From an uncultured Clostridia bacterium (GTDB lineage Bacteria > Bacillota > Clostridia > Lachnospirales > Lachnospiraceae), in assembly GCA_946405675.1 (NCBI GenBank), contig CAMJIC010000025.1, positions 1 through 16,989 on the forward strand: DNA of 16,989 bases. Reading direction: 5' to 3'. Within the stretch, counting starts at the first letter, position 1, and every line of letters starts with the position of its first letter. The notes below the pieces were generated by a model. It made no database searches. It was not told the origin of the DNA and saw nothing but the letters and a program-made list of their open reading frames with translations. The position numbers were made by a program, and so were the translations under genes. Below, one piece after another: positions 1 to 6,578 of this stretch.

Positions 1-499
1 TGCGGAGAAGGGCAAGAGGGATGACATGCCGATCGGTGTGATCGCTGTGGATGCGATCTATACGCCGGTGGAGCGTGTCAATATGACAGTTGAGAACACG
101 CGTGTCGGCCAGGATACGGATTATGACAAGCTTACGCTGGATGTCTGGACGAATGGGACGCTTACCCCGGATATGGCGGTCAGCATGGCGGCTAAGGTTC
201 TGAGCGATCACCTGAAGCTGTTCATTGACCTGTCGGACAAACCGCTTCAGCCGGTGCTGACGCAGCCTGAGGATGCCCCGGAGGGCGGACTGCTGGATAT
301 GACGATCGATGAGCTTGAACTCTCGGTCAGGTCTTATAATTGCCTGAAGCGTGCCGGCATCAACACGGTCGGGGAGCTTTGCAACAAGACTCCGGATGAT
401 ATGATGAAGGTGCGTAACCTTGGGAGAAAGTCTCTTGAGGAGGTGCTGGCGAAGCTGCAGGAGCTCGGGCTCGGGCTTCGTACCGGCGAGGAGATGTAA
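1..499 (+). CDS. rpoA: RNA polymerase alpha subunit, 3' part only
   Basis: This is the C-terminal part of RpoA, the dimerising scaffold subunit of RNA polymerase. The gene enters from outside the window: reading from base 2 gives AEKGKRDD before the internal Met at 26, so that Met is not the start. The visible part covers the end of the N-terminal domain (PIGVIAVDAIYTPVERVN, VENTRVGQDTDYDKLTLDVWT), an acidic linker, and the complete C-terminal domain, which contacts UP elements and activators (LELSVRSYNCLKRAGINTVGE, then RNLGRKSLEEVLAKL). It ends LGLGLRTGEEM with TAA. It is the last gene of the rpsM-rpsK-rpsD-rpoA type operon in Firmicutes and is followed, after an unusually long gap, by rplQ. 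The identification is secure; only the true start is unseen. Confidence 0.98.
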   Translation, partial: AEKGKRDDMPIGVIAVDAIYTPVERVNMTVENTRVGQDTDYDKLTLDVWTNGTLTPDMAVSMAAKVLSDHLKLFIDLSDKPLQPVLTQPEDAPEGGLLDMTIDELELSVRSYNCLKRAGINTVGELCNKTPDDMMKVRNLGRKSLEEVLAKLQELGLGLRTGEEM

Positions 500-523
500 A
501 GCTTACAGTGACTGTGTAGAACA

Positions 524-606
524 GATTCTGAACAGCTACGATTCTGAATAGCTGCATCTGAACAGTTGCATCTGAACAGTTGCGGTTGAACAGCTGCAGT
601 TGACGG
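524..606. repeat. degenerate 14-bp tandem repeat in the rpoA-rplQ gap
   Basis: Five to six units in a row share the core CTGAACAGYTG: two 15-16-bp units (524-554), two identical 14-bp units CATCTGAACAGTTG (555-568 and 569-582), then CGGTTGAACAGCTG (583-596) and a decayed CAGTTGACGG. The core CTGAACAG also recurs in palindromes after lacI and at the end of the large inverted repeat after the second permease gene. No coding potential is evident. Confidence 0.85.
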
Positions 607-626
607 ATCCGTATGGCTGGAGCGTG

Positions 627-672
627 CCCGCGGCAGGCGGGTTTCTCCCTGGCATCTTTTGTCGGGGAGAAA
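627..672 (+). promoter_or_regulatory. two consecutive hairpins in the rplQ leader
   Basis: Stem 1 is CCCGC (627-631) with GCGGG (637-641) and a 5-nt loop. Directly after it, stem 2 is TTTCTCCC (642-649) with GGGAGAAA (665-672) and a 15-nt loop. Both stems are perfect. No long U run follows, so this is not a clear terminator; it may be a processing site or a leader element for rplQ. The function is not known from the sequence. Confidence 0.45.
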
Positions 673-748
673 GGCATAGATTAAGTACGCACACGGGGGG
701 TAAGACCGAAGAATGCGCTCCCGTGCTGCACGAATGGAGGGAACCGAG

Positions 749-1285
749 ATGTCAGGTTACAGAAAGTTAAGCAGAACCTCTTCACAGAGAAAGGCTCTGC
801 TGAGAAATCAGGTCACACAGCTGCTTTATCATGGCAGGATCATCACTACCGAGGCAAAGGCGAAAGAGGTCAGGAAGATCGCTGAAGGTCTGATTGCGCT
901 CGCAGTGAAGGAAAAGGACAACTATGAAGTTGTCAAGGTCATGGCGAAGGTTCCGCGCAAGGATAAGGACGGCAAGAGAATCAAGGAAGTCGTCGACGGA
1001 AAGAAGCAGACCGTCTATGATGAGGTCGAGAAGGAGATCAAGAAGGATAACCCGGGCAGGCTTCATGCAAGGCGCCAGATGCTGAAGGTTCTCTATCCGA
1101 TCACTGAGATCCCGAAGGAGGCTGCAGGCCGTAAGAGGAATACAAAGAAGGTCGATATGCCGGCGAAGCTTTTTGACGAGCTTGCTCCGAAGTATGCGAG
1201 CCGTAACGGTGGTTACAGCCGCATCATCAAGATCGGCCAGAGACGTGGTGACGGTGCGATGGAAGTCGTGCTGGAGCTGGTTTGA
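749..1285 (+). CDS. rplQ: 50S ribosomal protein L17, long form
   Basis: L17 is a large-subunit ribosomal protein near the peptide exit tunnel. The N-terminus MSGYRKLSRTSSQRKALLRN and the family motif LLYHGRIITTEAKAKEVRKIAE are clear, as is the C-terminal KLFDELAPKYASRNGGYSRIIKIGQRRGDGAMEVVLELV. The ATG at 749 is preferred because GGAGG lies at 736-740 and the N-terminus matches the family; an in-frame ATG at 713 would add 12 unrelated residues. At 178 aa it is much longer than the roughly 120 aa of Bacillus L17. The extra sequence is a Lys/Glu-rich insertion, about residues 63-120, between the AVKEKDN helix and the LHARRQ motif and after it. rpoA lies upstream, and a GNAT gene overlaps the stop by 4 bp. 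Confidence 0.97.
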   Translation: MSGYRKLSRTSSQRKALLRNQVTQLLYHGRIITTEAKAKEVRKIAEGLIALAVKEKDNYEVVKVMAKVPRKDKDGKRIKEVVDGKKQTVYDEVEKEIKKDNPGRLHARRQMLKVLYPITEIPKEAAGRKRNTKKVDMPAKLFDELAPKYASRNGGYSRIIKIGQRRGDGAMEVVLELV

Positions 1286-1767
1286 TTCGAATAGAGACGG
1301 ACAGACTTGTGATCCGGGAGAGTTCTGGAAGGGACTTCTCCCGGATTTATGCTATGCTGCTGTCCGAGGGCAATGCGGGCCCTGATGAGAATGAGGAGCT
1401 GGAGAAATATCTGGCGTACATCCATACGGCCTATCCGGTCTTTGGATTTGGATTGTGGAGCGTTGTACTGAAGGAGACCGGGGATGTCATCGGATGGTGC
1501 GGCCTGCAGCCGATTGGAAATGAAGACACGCCGCTGGGCAGGATCGAGCTTGGTTATCTGATCGACCGGGAATTCCGCCGGAAAGGGTATGCCTGCGAGG
1601 CGTGCCGGGCCATCATGGACTATGCGTTTCAAAGGCTGGAGCTGGATGAGGTTTATGTTCAGATCGATGGACAAAACAAACAGTCCCTGCGGCTGGCGCA
1701 GAGACTGGGTTTTACAAAAGCGGGGGATGGACTGTGGGTTCAGAGCTGTGATGCATGGCTGGCCTGA
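1282..1767 (+). CDS. GNAT acetyltransferase, RimJ/RimL-like
   Basis: A 161-aa GCN5-related N-acetyltransferase that transfers acetyl from acetyl-CoA to an amine. Its opening, IETDRLVIRESSGRDFSRIY, and IELGYLIDREFRRKGYACEA resemble the RimJ/RimL (Acetyltransf_3) branch; RRKGYA is the acetyl-CoA pyrophosphate-binding turn and QSLRLAQRLGF the C-terminal conserved helix. The substrate cannot be read from the sequence. The likely start is TTG at 1282, which overlaps the rplQ stop; GGAG at 1273-1276 within rplQ sits 5 nt upstream. No in-frame ATG near the N-terminus would keep the conserved ETDRL motif. The overlap suggests translational coupling to L17. It converges on the cyclophilin gene with 11 bp between the stops. 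The family is certain; the target (protein N-terminus or small molecule) is open. Confidence 0.9.
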   Translation: MIRIETDRLVIRESSGRDFSRIYAMLLSEGNAGPDENEELEKYLAYIHTAYPVFGFGLWSVVLKETGDVIGWCGLQPIGNEDTPLGRIELGYLIDREFRRKGYACEACRAIMDYAFQRLELDEVYVQIDGQNKQSLRLAQRLGFTKAGDGLWVQSCDAWLA

Positions 1768-1778
1768 AGCCTTACAGC

Positions 1779-2303
1779 TCAGACTTTATCCGGTTCGGGA
1801 TACTCAGCCCCGAATGTTTCCACTGTCATAGAAGCAATTCTCTGATCATCCATCGGACGGTCGCTGTAATCTGTCTCGACTGCCGCGATGGCATTGACCA
1901 CATCCATTCCTTCGATCACTTTCCCGAATGCCGCATATTGCCCGTCCAGATGGGGCGCGTCCTTGTGCATGATAAAGAACTGGGATCCGGCTGAATTCGG
2001 ATTCTGGGCGCGTGCCATGGACAGGACACCTTCTGTGTGCTTCAGGGTGTTCTGCCTGAAACCGTTGCGGCGGAATTCTCCTTTGATGGAATAGCCGGGG
2101 CCGCCCATGCCGCTTCCCTCGGGATCTCCACCCTGGATCATGAAGCCGGAGATGACGCGGTGAAAGATCAGCCCGTCATAGAAGCCTTTCCGGGCCAGGG
2201 ACAGGAAGTTGTTGACAGTGTTCGGGGCGAGATCCGGATAAAGCTCCGCTTTGATGACGCCTCCGTTTTCCATTGTAATGGTGACAATTGGGTTTTGTGC
2301 CAT
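1779..2303 (-). CDS. cyclophilin-type peptidyl-prolyl cis-trans isomerase
   Basis: A 174-aa single-domain cyclophilin that speeds proline isomerisation during protein folding. It has no signal peptide, so it is probably cytoplasmic. Family motifs appear in order: NTVNNFLSLARKGFYDG, LIFHRVISGFMIQGGDPEGSG with the catalytic Arg of FHRV and the GGDP turn, GVLSMARAQNPNSAGSQFFI with the QFFI active-site segment, and HLDGQYAAFGKVIEGMDVV. In place of the cyclophilin A active-site Trp the sequence reads HLDGQY, as in many bacterial short cyclophilins. The ATG at 2303 has AGAAAGG 10 nt upstream on the minus strand (2314-2320). It is the only minus-strand gene here. Its leader contains a promoter and a structured RNA (2335-2482). 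It resembles the PpiB group, but I leave the symbol empty because paralogues are common. Confidence 0.95.
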   Translation of the reverse strand: MAQNPIVTITMENGGVIKAELYPDLAPNTVNNFLSLARKGFYDGLIFHRVISGFMIQGGDPEGSGMGGPGYSIKGEFRRNGFRQNTLKHTEGVLSMARAQNPNSAGSQFFIMHKDAPHLDGQYAAFGKVIEGMDVVNAIAAVETDYSDRPMDDQRIASMTVETFGAEYPEPDKV

Positions 2304-2334
2304 GATCTATAATCCTTTCTGAAAAATGAGTTGC

Positions 2335-2482
2335 CAGCACCCCTATTGCACGGAACGCTATGTATTCTTCGCTGTGGGCGGTCGGGCCGCTTCAAGTCTT
2401 GTACGTTCCCTGAAATTACCGGAACCCGCAGATCAGGCAAGCTTGCCGATCTGGTATGGATGTCGATTTCAGAGGGGTGCTG
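2335..2482 (-). ncRNA. candidate structured RNA with a three-way junction, upstream of the cyclophilin gene
   Basis: Read on the minus strand, three perfect stems close a junction. P1 is CAGCACCCCT (2482-2473) with AGGGGTGCTG (2344-2335), 10 bp. P2 is CTGAAAT (2472-2466) with ATTTCAG (2416-2410), starting with no linker after P1. P3 is CGTTCC/GGAACG (2409-2404 with 2357-2352), starting with no linker after P2, followed by a 7-nt linker back to P1. Inside P2 is a hairpin CAGATC...GATCTG (2453-2429). A minus-strand promoter lies about 10-30 bp before P1. It may be a cis-acting leader of the cyclophilin mRNA or a free small RNA. It does not show T-box, 6S, SRP, TPP or hammerhead signature motifs that I can recognise. 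Confidence 0.6.
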
Positions 2483-2501
2483 AATCAATACACATGTCCA
2501 T

Positions 2502-2531
2502 ACTATAACATATTATGGAAAAGTCAGTCAT
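2502..2531 (-). promoter_or_regulatory. probable sigma-A promoter for the structured RNA and cyclophilin
   Basis: On the minus strand, ATGACT (-35, at 2531-2526) and TATAGT (-10, at 2507-2502) are separated by 18 bp. Transcription would start near 2495, about a dozen bases before stem P1 of the candidate RNA. The -10 is good, the -35 moderate. Confidence 0.55.
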
Positions 2532-2683
2532 AGAGATTCACTTTTTGCATGGGATCCTGCAATACTTTTCAATTGAGCAGCTATGGTCGGTCATATACCT
2601 GTAAGCTGAAGGTTGTGAAGGGTCCTCAGAGGGTCAAGGGGCAGTCAGAGGAGGTTTCTGTCCAGATCGAATAGGCTGGGGGA

Positions 2684-2724
2684 AAGTCACACCTCAGCCG
2701 GCGATGGCAGCCTTGTAACAGCAA
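2684..2724. repeat. degenerate third copy of the AAGTCACACC palindrome family
   Basis: The segment AAGTCACACCTCAGCCGGC followed by GATGGCAGCCTTGTAACAGC matches the left arm and the right flank (TTACAGCAA / TTTGTAAC) of two better copies at 6754-6795 and 16028-16071. The right arm GTGTGACTT is largely lost here. It lies in the gap between the cyclophilin and the binding-protein gene, in which I see no gene. Confidence 0.5.
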
Positions 2725-2819
2725 ACGGTTTGGAACCTTTTTATTGTAGAAGATGCACAAAACAGAAGAATGAAAATTGTTAATTTACGACAAAATGTAT
2801 CTGTTTTGCAGAAAATGGG

Positions 2820-2848
2820 TTGACCGGAAACGTTTCCGGTGATATAGT
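2820..2848 (+). promoter_or_regulatory. sigma-A promoter of the sugar importer operon
   Basis: TTGACC (-35, 2820-2825) and TATAGT (-10, 2843-2848) are separated by exactly 17 bp. The spacer is almost entirely filled by a perfect palindromic operator, so a bound repressor would exclude RNA polymerase. The predicted transcription start is near 2855, giving a leader of about 120 nt. Confidence 0.88.
2823..2840. promoter_or_regulatory. operator 1, perfect 18-bp LacI-type palindrome
   Basis: ACCGGAAACGTTTCCGGT is a perfect dyad with the central CG typical of LacI/GalR-family operators. It overlaps the -35 and fills the spacer of the importer promoter. The likely ligand is the LacI-family regulator encoded at 8562. 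Catabolite repression by CcpA is an alternative, because the core resembles a cre site. Confidence 0.85.
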
Positions 2849-2859
2849 GCAGATATCGG

Positions 2860-2886
2860 CGGAAACGTTTCCGGTAACATTACCGG
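2860..2886. promoter_or_regulatory. operator 2 plus an overlapping third dyad
   Basis: CGGAAACGTTTCCG (2860-2873) repeats the operator 1 core with its centre 35 bp downstream. Overlapping it is a second dyad, CCGGTAA-CA-TTACCGG (2871-2886). Placed just after the predicted start site, these could allow cooperative repressor binding, or act in the mRNA as a 5' hairpin. Confidence 0.75.
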
Positions 2887-2975
2887 AATCTTCTCCGAAT
2901 CCATACAGAGCAACAATTGGTGACAATCGAACGAAGCAGAAGACAAAGCAGAAAGGAAAGAGAGAGGATTTTATC

Positions 2976-4358
2976 ATGAAGAAGTTTCTCAGTATTGCAA
3001 TGAGCACCGCAATGGTCGCTTCCATGATGTCAGGCGCTGTCAGGGCGGATGAGACAGAGGCCGCAGAATTTGATCCGGGCACCGGTAAGGTGTATTACCT
3101 GAATTTCAAGCCGGAAGTCGATCAGCAGTGGCAGGATCTGGCAGCGGCTTACACCGATGAATATGGGATCGAGGTCAATGTCCTTACGGCTGCGTCCGGT
3201 GAGTATGAGACAACGCTGCAGTCCGAGATGGCCAAGAGCAATGCTCCGACGATCTTCAATGTCGGCAACAGCGCGGGCGCAAAGACCTGGGATGATTACA
3301 CCTATGACCTGACCGGGACATGGCTGGATGAACACAGCGTGAATAAGAACTTCAATGTCAGCTATAATGGAAAGCTTTCATCCGTCGCGTTCTGCTATGA
3401 GTCCTTTGGGATCATTTATAACAAGACGATCCTGGAAGGATACTGTGAGATGGAGGATGCTGTTGTTTCTTCCATCGACGAGATCAACAACTTTGACACC
3501 CTGCTTGCGGTTGCGGAGGACATCAACAGCAGAGTGGATGAGATCAATGATGAGCTGGGCACGGAGCTGACGGAAGCCTTCGTCGGATCCGGACTGGATT
3601 CCGGTAACTCCTGGAGATATTCCGGACATCTGGCAAACATGCCGCTGTACTATGAGTTCCTGGATGACGGCGTTGATCCGATCACCGACGGCGAAGCGAC
3701 GATCGACGGCACCTATCTGGATAACTTCAGGAAGGTCTGGGATATGTATGTTGATACATCCGCGGCCGACAAGGCGACCCTGGACAGCGGAACCCTCAGC
3801 GCAGCCGATGAATTCGGACTTGGCGAAGCAGTTTTCTATCAGAATGGTGACTGGGAATTCTCAACCCTGATGAATGAGGATAACGGTTATGACCTGACCG
3901 AGGATGACCTTGGCATGATGCCGATCTACTTCGGAGTGGATGATGAGAATGAGGGCCTTTGCTCCGGTACCGAGAATTGCTGGGCAATCAACAGCCAGGC
4001 TTCCGAGGAAGATATCGAGTCTTCTCTGGCATTCCTGCAGTGGGTTGTTTCTTCTGACGAAGGAAGAAGAGTTACCAACGAAGACATGGGCCTGACCATG
4101 AACTTTGACACCTATACCGGCGATTATGCAGCCATCAATCCCTTTGGCGCGGCGGCTCAGGAGCTGGCGGCGGAAGGAAAGACAGCGGTTGAGTGGGCGT
4201 TCAATGCGACTCCGAACGTTGATACCTGGAGACAGGGTGTTGTTGACGCGCTGATCACTTACACCGCGAACGGCCAGACCGATGAGGACTGGGAAGGTGT
4301 TGTGAGCGCCTTCGTAGACGGTTGGAATGAGCAGTGGGAGCTGGCGCACGCTGAGTGA
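2976..4358 (+). CDS. ABC transporter sugar-binding protein, family 1 (MalE-like)
   Basis: A 460-aa extracellular solute-binding protein that captures a sugar and delivers it to the two permeases encoded downstream. The start is ATG at 2976, with AGAGAGGA at 2961-2968; an in-frame upstream ATG at 2820 lies in the promoter and is rejected. The N-terminus, MKKFLSIAMSTAMVASMMSG then AVRADE, is a signal peptide with a plausible signal peptidase I site after VRA. Unusually for a Firmicute, it has no lipobox cysteine. The mature chain shows the family pattern of sugar binders: APTIFNVGNSAG, FCYESFGIIYNKTILE, FYQNGDWEFS, and CWAINSQASEEDIESSLAFL. Maltose or maltodextrin is inferred only from malQ and the regulator nearby; other oligosaccharides are possible. 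Expression should be controlled by the palindromic operators at the promoter. Confidence 0.93.
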   Translation: MKKFLSIAMSTAMVASMMSGAVRADETEAAEFDPGTGKVYYLNFKPEVDQQWQDLAAAYTDEYGIEVNVLTAASGEYETTLQSEMAKSNAPTIFNVGNSAGAKTWDDYTYDLTGTWLDEHSVNKNFNVSYNGKLSSVAFCYESFGIIYNKTILEGYCEMEDAVVSSIDEINNFDTLLAVAEDINSRVDEINDELGTELTEAFVGSGLDSGNSWRYSGHLANMPLYYEFLDDGVDPITDGEATIDGTYLDNFRKVWDMYVDTSAADKATLDSGTLSAADEFGLGEAVFYQNGDWEFSTLMNEDNGYDLTEDDLGMMPIYFGVDDENEGLCSGTENCWAINSQASEEDIESSLAFLQWVVSSDEGRRVTNEDMGLTMNFDTYTGDYAAINPFGAAAQELAAEGKTAVEWAFNATPNVDTWRQGVVDALITYTANGQTDEDWEGVVSAFVDGWNEQWELAHAE

Positions 4359-4770
4359 TTCGCGGCGGTGTCTGACATAAGGAGTCTGACCTGAGAGGGT
4401 GCGCGAAGCAATGCGTACCATGCCGCATACGGAAAGAACCGTGCGGAGTCAGAAAAAAGAAGACTTCTGAGATGAGAAGCGGGGGTGAGCTGTAAACCGG
4501 CTCATCCCCGTTTTGCGGAAGGCGATGTTTACAAGCCCAGCTGCCTTGCCGGGAGGGAAGGCTTTCAAAGGATTTCGCGCTCCGGTCTGCTGACTGCCGC
4601 CCCGCCGGCAGGGAGCGTATTTGACCAGGCGACGTGAGCACAAGCGCGTCAGAACCGATAGAATGATTCGTAGAATGAAGACAACGATTCGGCACTTCAG
4701 CGAGGAACGTATTCCGCTTTGAGCGATGGGGCGGCGGATCGTTACGGATTCAGTAAGAAGGAACCTCAAT
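4359..4770 (+). other. 412-bp untranslated gap between binding-protein and permease genes
   Basis: No convincing gene is present on either strand. The gap holds a short direct repeat (GTCTGAC twice, near 4369 and 4385), a terminator-like hairpin (4480-4514) and a second GC-rich hairpin (4594-4611, CTGCCG/CGGCAG) that can extend with flanking CGCTCC/GGAGCG. I see no strong promoter, so the permeases probably depend on read-through from the operon promoter. Confidence 0.6.
4480..4514 (+). terminator. intrinsic terminator or attenuator after the binding-protein gene
   Basis: CGGGGGTGAGC (4480-4490) pairs with GCTCATCCCCG (4500-4510) over 11 bp with one G-U pair, a 9-nt loop, and then TTTT. The short T run suggests partial termination. 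Such elements commonly let the binding protein be made in excess over the permeases and protect its mRNA from 3' decay. Confidence 0.7.
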
Positions 4771-5622
4771 ATGGAAAAGACGATCAAAAAATATTTTCCT
4801 TTATTCATGCTTCCGACGGCGATTGCGTTCGTCATCGGATTCCTTGCCCCGTTTGCCTATGGCGTGTTTCTGTCATTCTGTAAGTTTACGACAGTTACAA
4901 ACTGGAAATGGGTCGGCCTCGACAATTACATCAAGATGTTCTCCAAGGGCGCGGACGTGGATGTGTTTGTCCATGCCCTGTGGTATACATCTTTGTTTAC
5001 CGTGGTAACCGTACTGATCATTAATATAGTCGCATTTGCCATTGCCATGGTGCTGACGAAGGGGATCGCTGGAACGAACCTGTTTCGTACCGCTTTCTTC
5101 CTCCCGAACCTCATCGGCGGTATTGTCCTGTCCTATGTCTGGTTGATGCTGTTCAACTCAGTCCTGCAGAATTACCACCTGACCATCACGTCAAGCCCCT
5201 GGTCGGCCTTCTGGGGCCTTGTAATCGTGGTCAGCTGGCAGCAGATCGGATATATGATGATCATCTATATTGCAGGGATCCAGAATATTCCGGGCGAAAT
5301 GATCGAAGCCGCGAAAATCGACGGCGCGGGCAGATGGCAGATGCTCCGTTATATCACCGTTCCGCTGCTGGCGCCGACCATCACGATCTGCACCTTCCTG
5401 ACGCTGACAAACGGCTTCAAGCTGTTTGACCAGAACCTTGCCTTGACAGGCGGAAGCCCGAACCGGATGAGCGAGCTGCTGGCACTGAATATTTACCAGA
5501 CGATGTATGGCATGACCGGATGGCAGGGTGTCGGCCAGGCGAAGGCAGTCCTGTTCTTCCTGCTGGTCGCTGCGATCGCGCTGATCCAGAATAAGATATC
5601 CACATCCAGGGAGGTGGCGTGA
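4771..5622 (+). CDS. sugar ABC transporter permease, MalF-like
   Basis: A 283-aa inner-membrane permease of the binding-protein-dependent transport family, one half of the transmembrane channel. About six hydrophobic segments are visible, starting with FPLFMLPTAIAFVIGFLAPF. The cytoplasmic EAA loop that docks the ATPase reads IEAAKIDGAGRWQMLRYITV (about residues 186-205). ATG at 4771 is chosen because AAGGA (4758-4762) lies 8 nt upstream and MEKTIKKYFPLFM is a typical start; an in-frame ATG at 4726 has no ribosome binding site. Its stop TGA shares one base with the ATG of the next permease gene. No MalK-type ATPase is encoded in the window, so a shared MsmK-like ATPase encoded elsewhere is implied. 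Confidence 0.94.
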   Translation: MEKTIKKYFPLFMLPTAIAFVIGFLAPFAYGVFLSFCKFTTVTNWKWVGLDNYIKMFSKGADVDVFVHALWYTSLFTVVTVLIINIVAFAIAMVLTKGIAGTNLFRTAFFLPNLIGGIVLSYVWLMLFNSVLQNYHLTITSSPWSAFWGLVIVVSWQQIGYMMIIYIAGIQNIPGEMIEAAKIDGAGRWQMLRYITVPLLAPTITICTFLTLTNGFKLFDQNLALTGGSPNRMSELLALNIYQTMYGMTGWQGVGQAKAVLFFLLVAAIALIQNKISTSREVA

Positions 5623-6548
5623 TGAGCAGAAATACAAAAAAGAGTGCGCGAAGCGAATCGGTCTCTGCTGTCAGGCGCGCGAAGCATGGATGGATCTGGA
5701 CACTGATCTTTGCGGTCATTTCCCTTCTGTGGATCAGCCCGCTGCTGATCGTCCTGATCAATTCCTTCAAGCGGAAGGCATTTATCTTTAAGAACCCATT
5801 TTCCATCAGCCGGTATTCCCTGTTTGCGGACGGGTTTGAGAAATGGTCAAAAGGGATCGAGAAGGCGTTTTTCGGTGTGCAGAACTACACCAACGGGATT
5901 CAGCGGACTAATTTCTGGAGCGCGTTCGGATGCTCGCTGTTCATCACCGTGTTTTCGGTTGCGGCGATCCTGCTGTTCTGCTCGATGACAGCCTGGTACG
6001 TGGTGCGCGTAAAGGCGGCTTACACAAAGCTGTTCTATGTGCTGTGCCTGTTTTCCATGATCGTTCCGTTCCAGATGGTCATGTTTACGCTCAGTAAGTT
6101 TGCCAACATGATGCACCTGGGCAATCCCGTCGGGATCATAGTGGTATATCTGGGGTTCGGCGCGGGGCTTGCGGTATTCATGTTCACGGGCTTCGTCAAG
6201 AGCATTTCCATCGAGATAGAGGAAGCGGCGATGATCGATGGATGCACGCCGGTGCAGACCTTCTTCAAGGTAGTGCTTCCGATCATGAAGCCGACGGTGG
6301 TCACGGTAGCGATCCTGGAAGCGATGTGGGTGTGGAATGATTACCTGCTGCCCTACCTGGTTCTTGACATCAATAAGTACAAGACGATTCCCATCGCTGT
6401 GCAGTTCCTGAAGCAGTCCCACGGAACGATTGACTGGGGCGCGATGATGGCGGTTCTGGTACTGGCGATCATCCCCATCGTGATCCTGTATATATTTGCC
6501 CAGAAGTACATCATTGAAGGTGTCCTGGCCGGAGCCGTGAAGGGCTGA
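5622..6548 (+). CDS. sugar ABC transporter permease, MalG-like
   Basis: A 308-aa partner permease that completes the channel. The N-terminus is basic (SRNTKKSARSE), followed by the first membrane segment WIWTLIFAVISLLWISPLLI and several more hydrophobic segments. The EAA loop reads IEEAAMIDGCTPVQTFFKVV (about residues 203-222). The C-terminus AQKYIIEGVLAGAVKG is the usual ending of MalG-type permeases. ATG at 5622 is preferred because GGAGG at 5610-5614 lies 7 nt upstream; a GTG at 5619 would leave only 4 nt. The one-base TGATG overlap with the preceding gene implies translational coupling. The region between residues 40 and 80 (SFKRKAFIFKNPFSISRYSL) is typical of the periplasm-facing loop after the first helix. 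Confidence 0.95.
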   Translation: MSRNTKKSARSESVSAVRRAKHGWIWTLIFAVISLLWISPLLIVLINSFKRKAFIFKNPFSISRYSLFADGFEKWSKGIEKAFFGVQNYTNGIQRTNFWSAFGCSLFITVFSVAAILLFCSMTAWYVVRVKAAYTKLFYVLCLFSMIVPFQMVMFTLSKFANMMHLGNPVGIIVVYLGFGAGLAVFMFTGFVKSISIEIEEAAMIDGCTPVQTFFKVVLPIMKPTVVTVAILEAMWVWNDYLLPYLVLDINKYKTIPIAVQFLKQSHGTIDWGAMMAVLVLAIIPIVILYIFAQKYIIEGVLAGAVKG

Positions 6549-6578
6549 GATGGTGCCAGGCGTGTGTGCCCTGACTAA

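Noticed and set aside
524..606. CRISPR array between rpoA and rplQ
   Set aside because: The units are 14-16 bp with no spacers and are degenerate; no cas genes are nearby.
2335..2482. 6S RNA, T-box or SRP RNA identity for the structured RNA
   Set aside because: 6S RNA is a rod with a central bubble, not a tight three-way junction; the T-box GGTGG antiterminator motif and the SRP GGAAGGAAGCAGCC-type motif are absent.
2711..2745. Terminator formed by GGTT-TGG-AACC and TTTTT upstream of the importer promoter
   Set aside because: The stem is only 4 bp with a 3-nt loop, too weak to support as a terminator.
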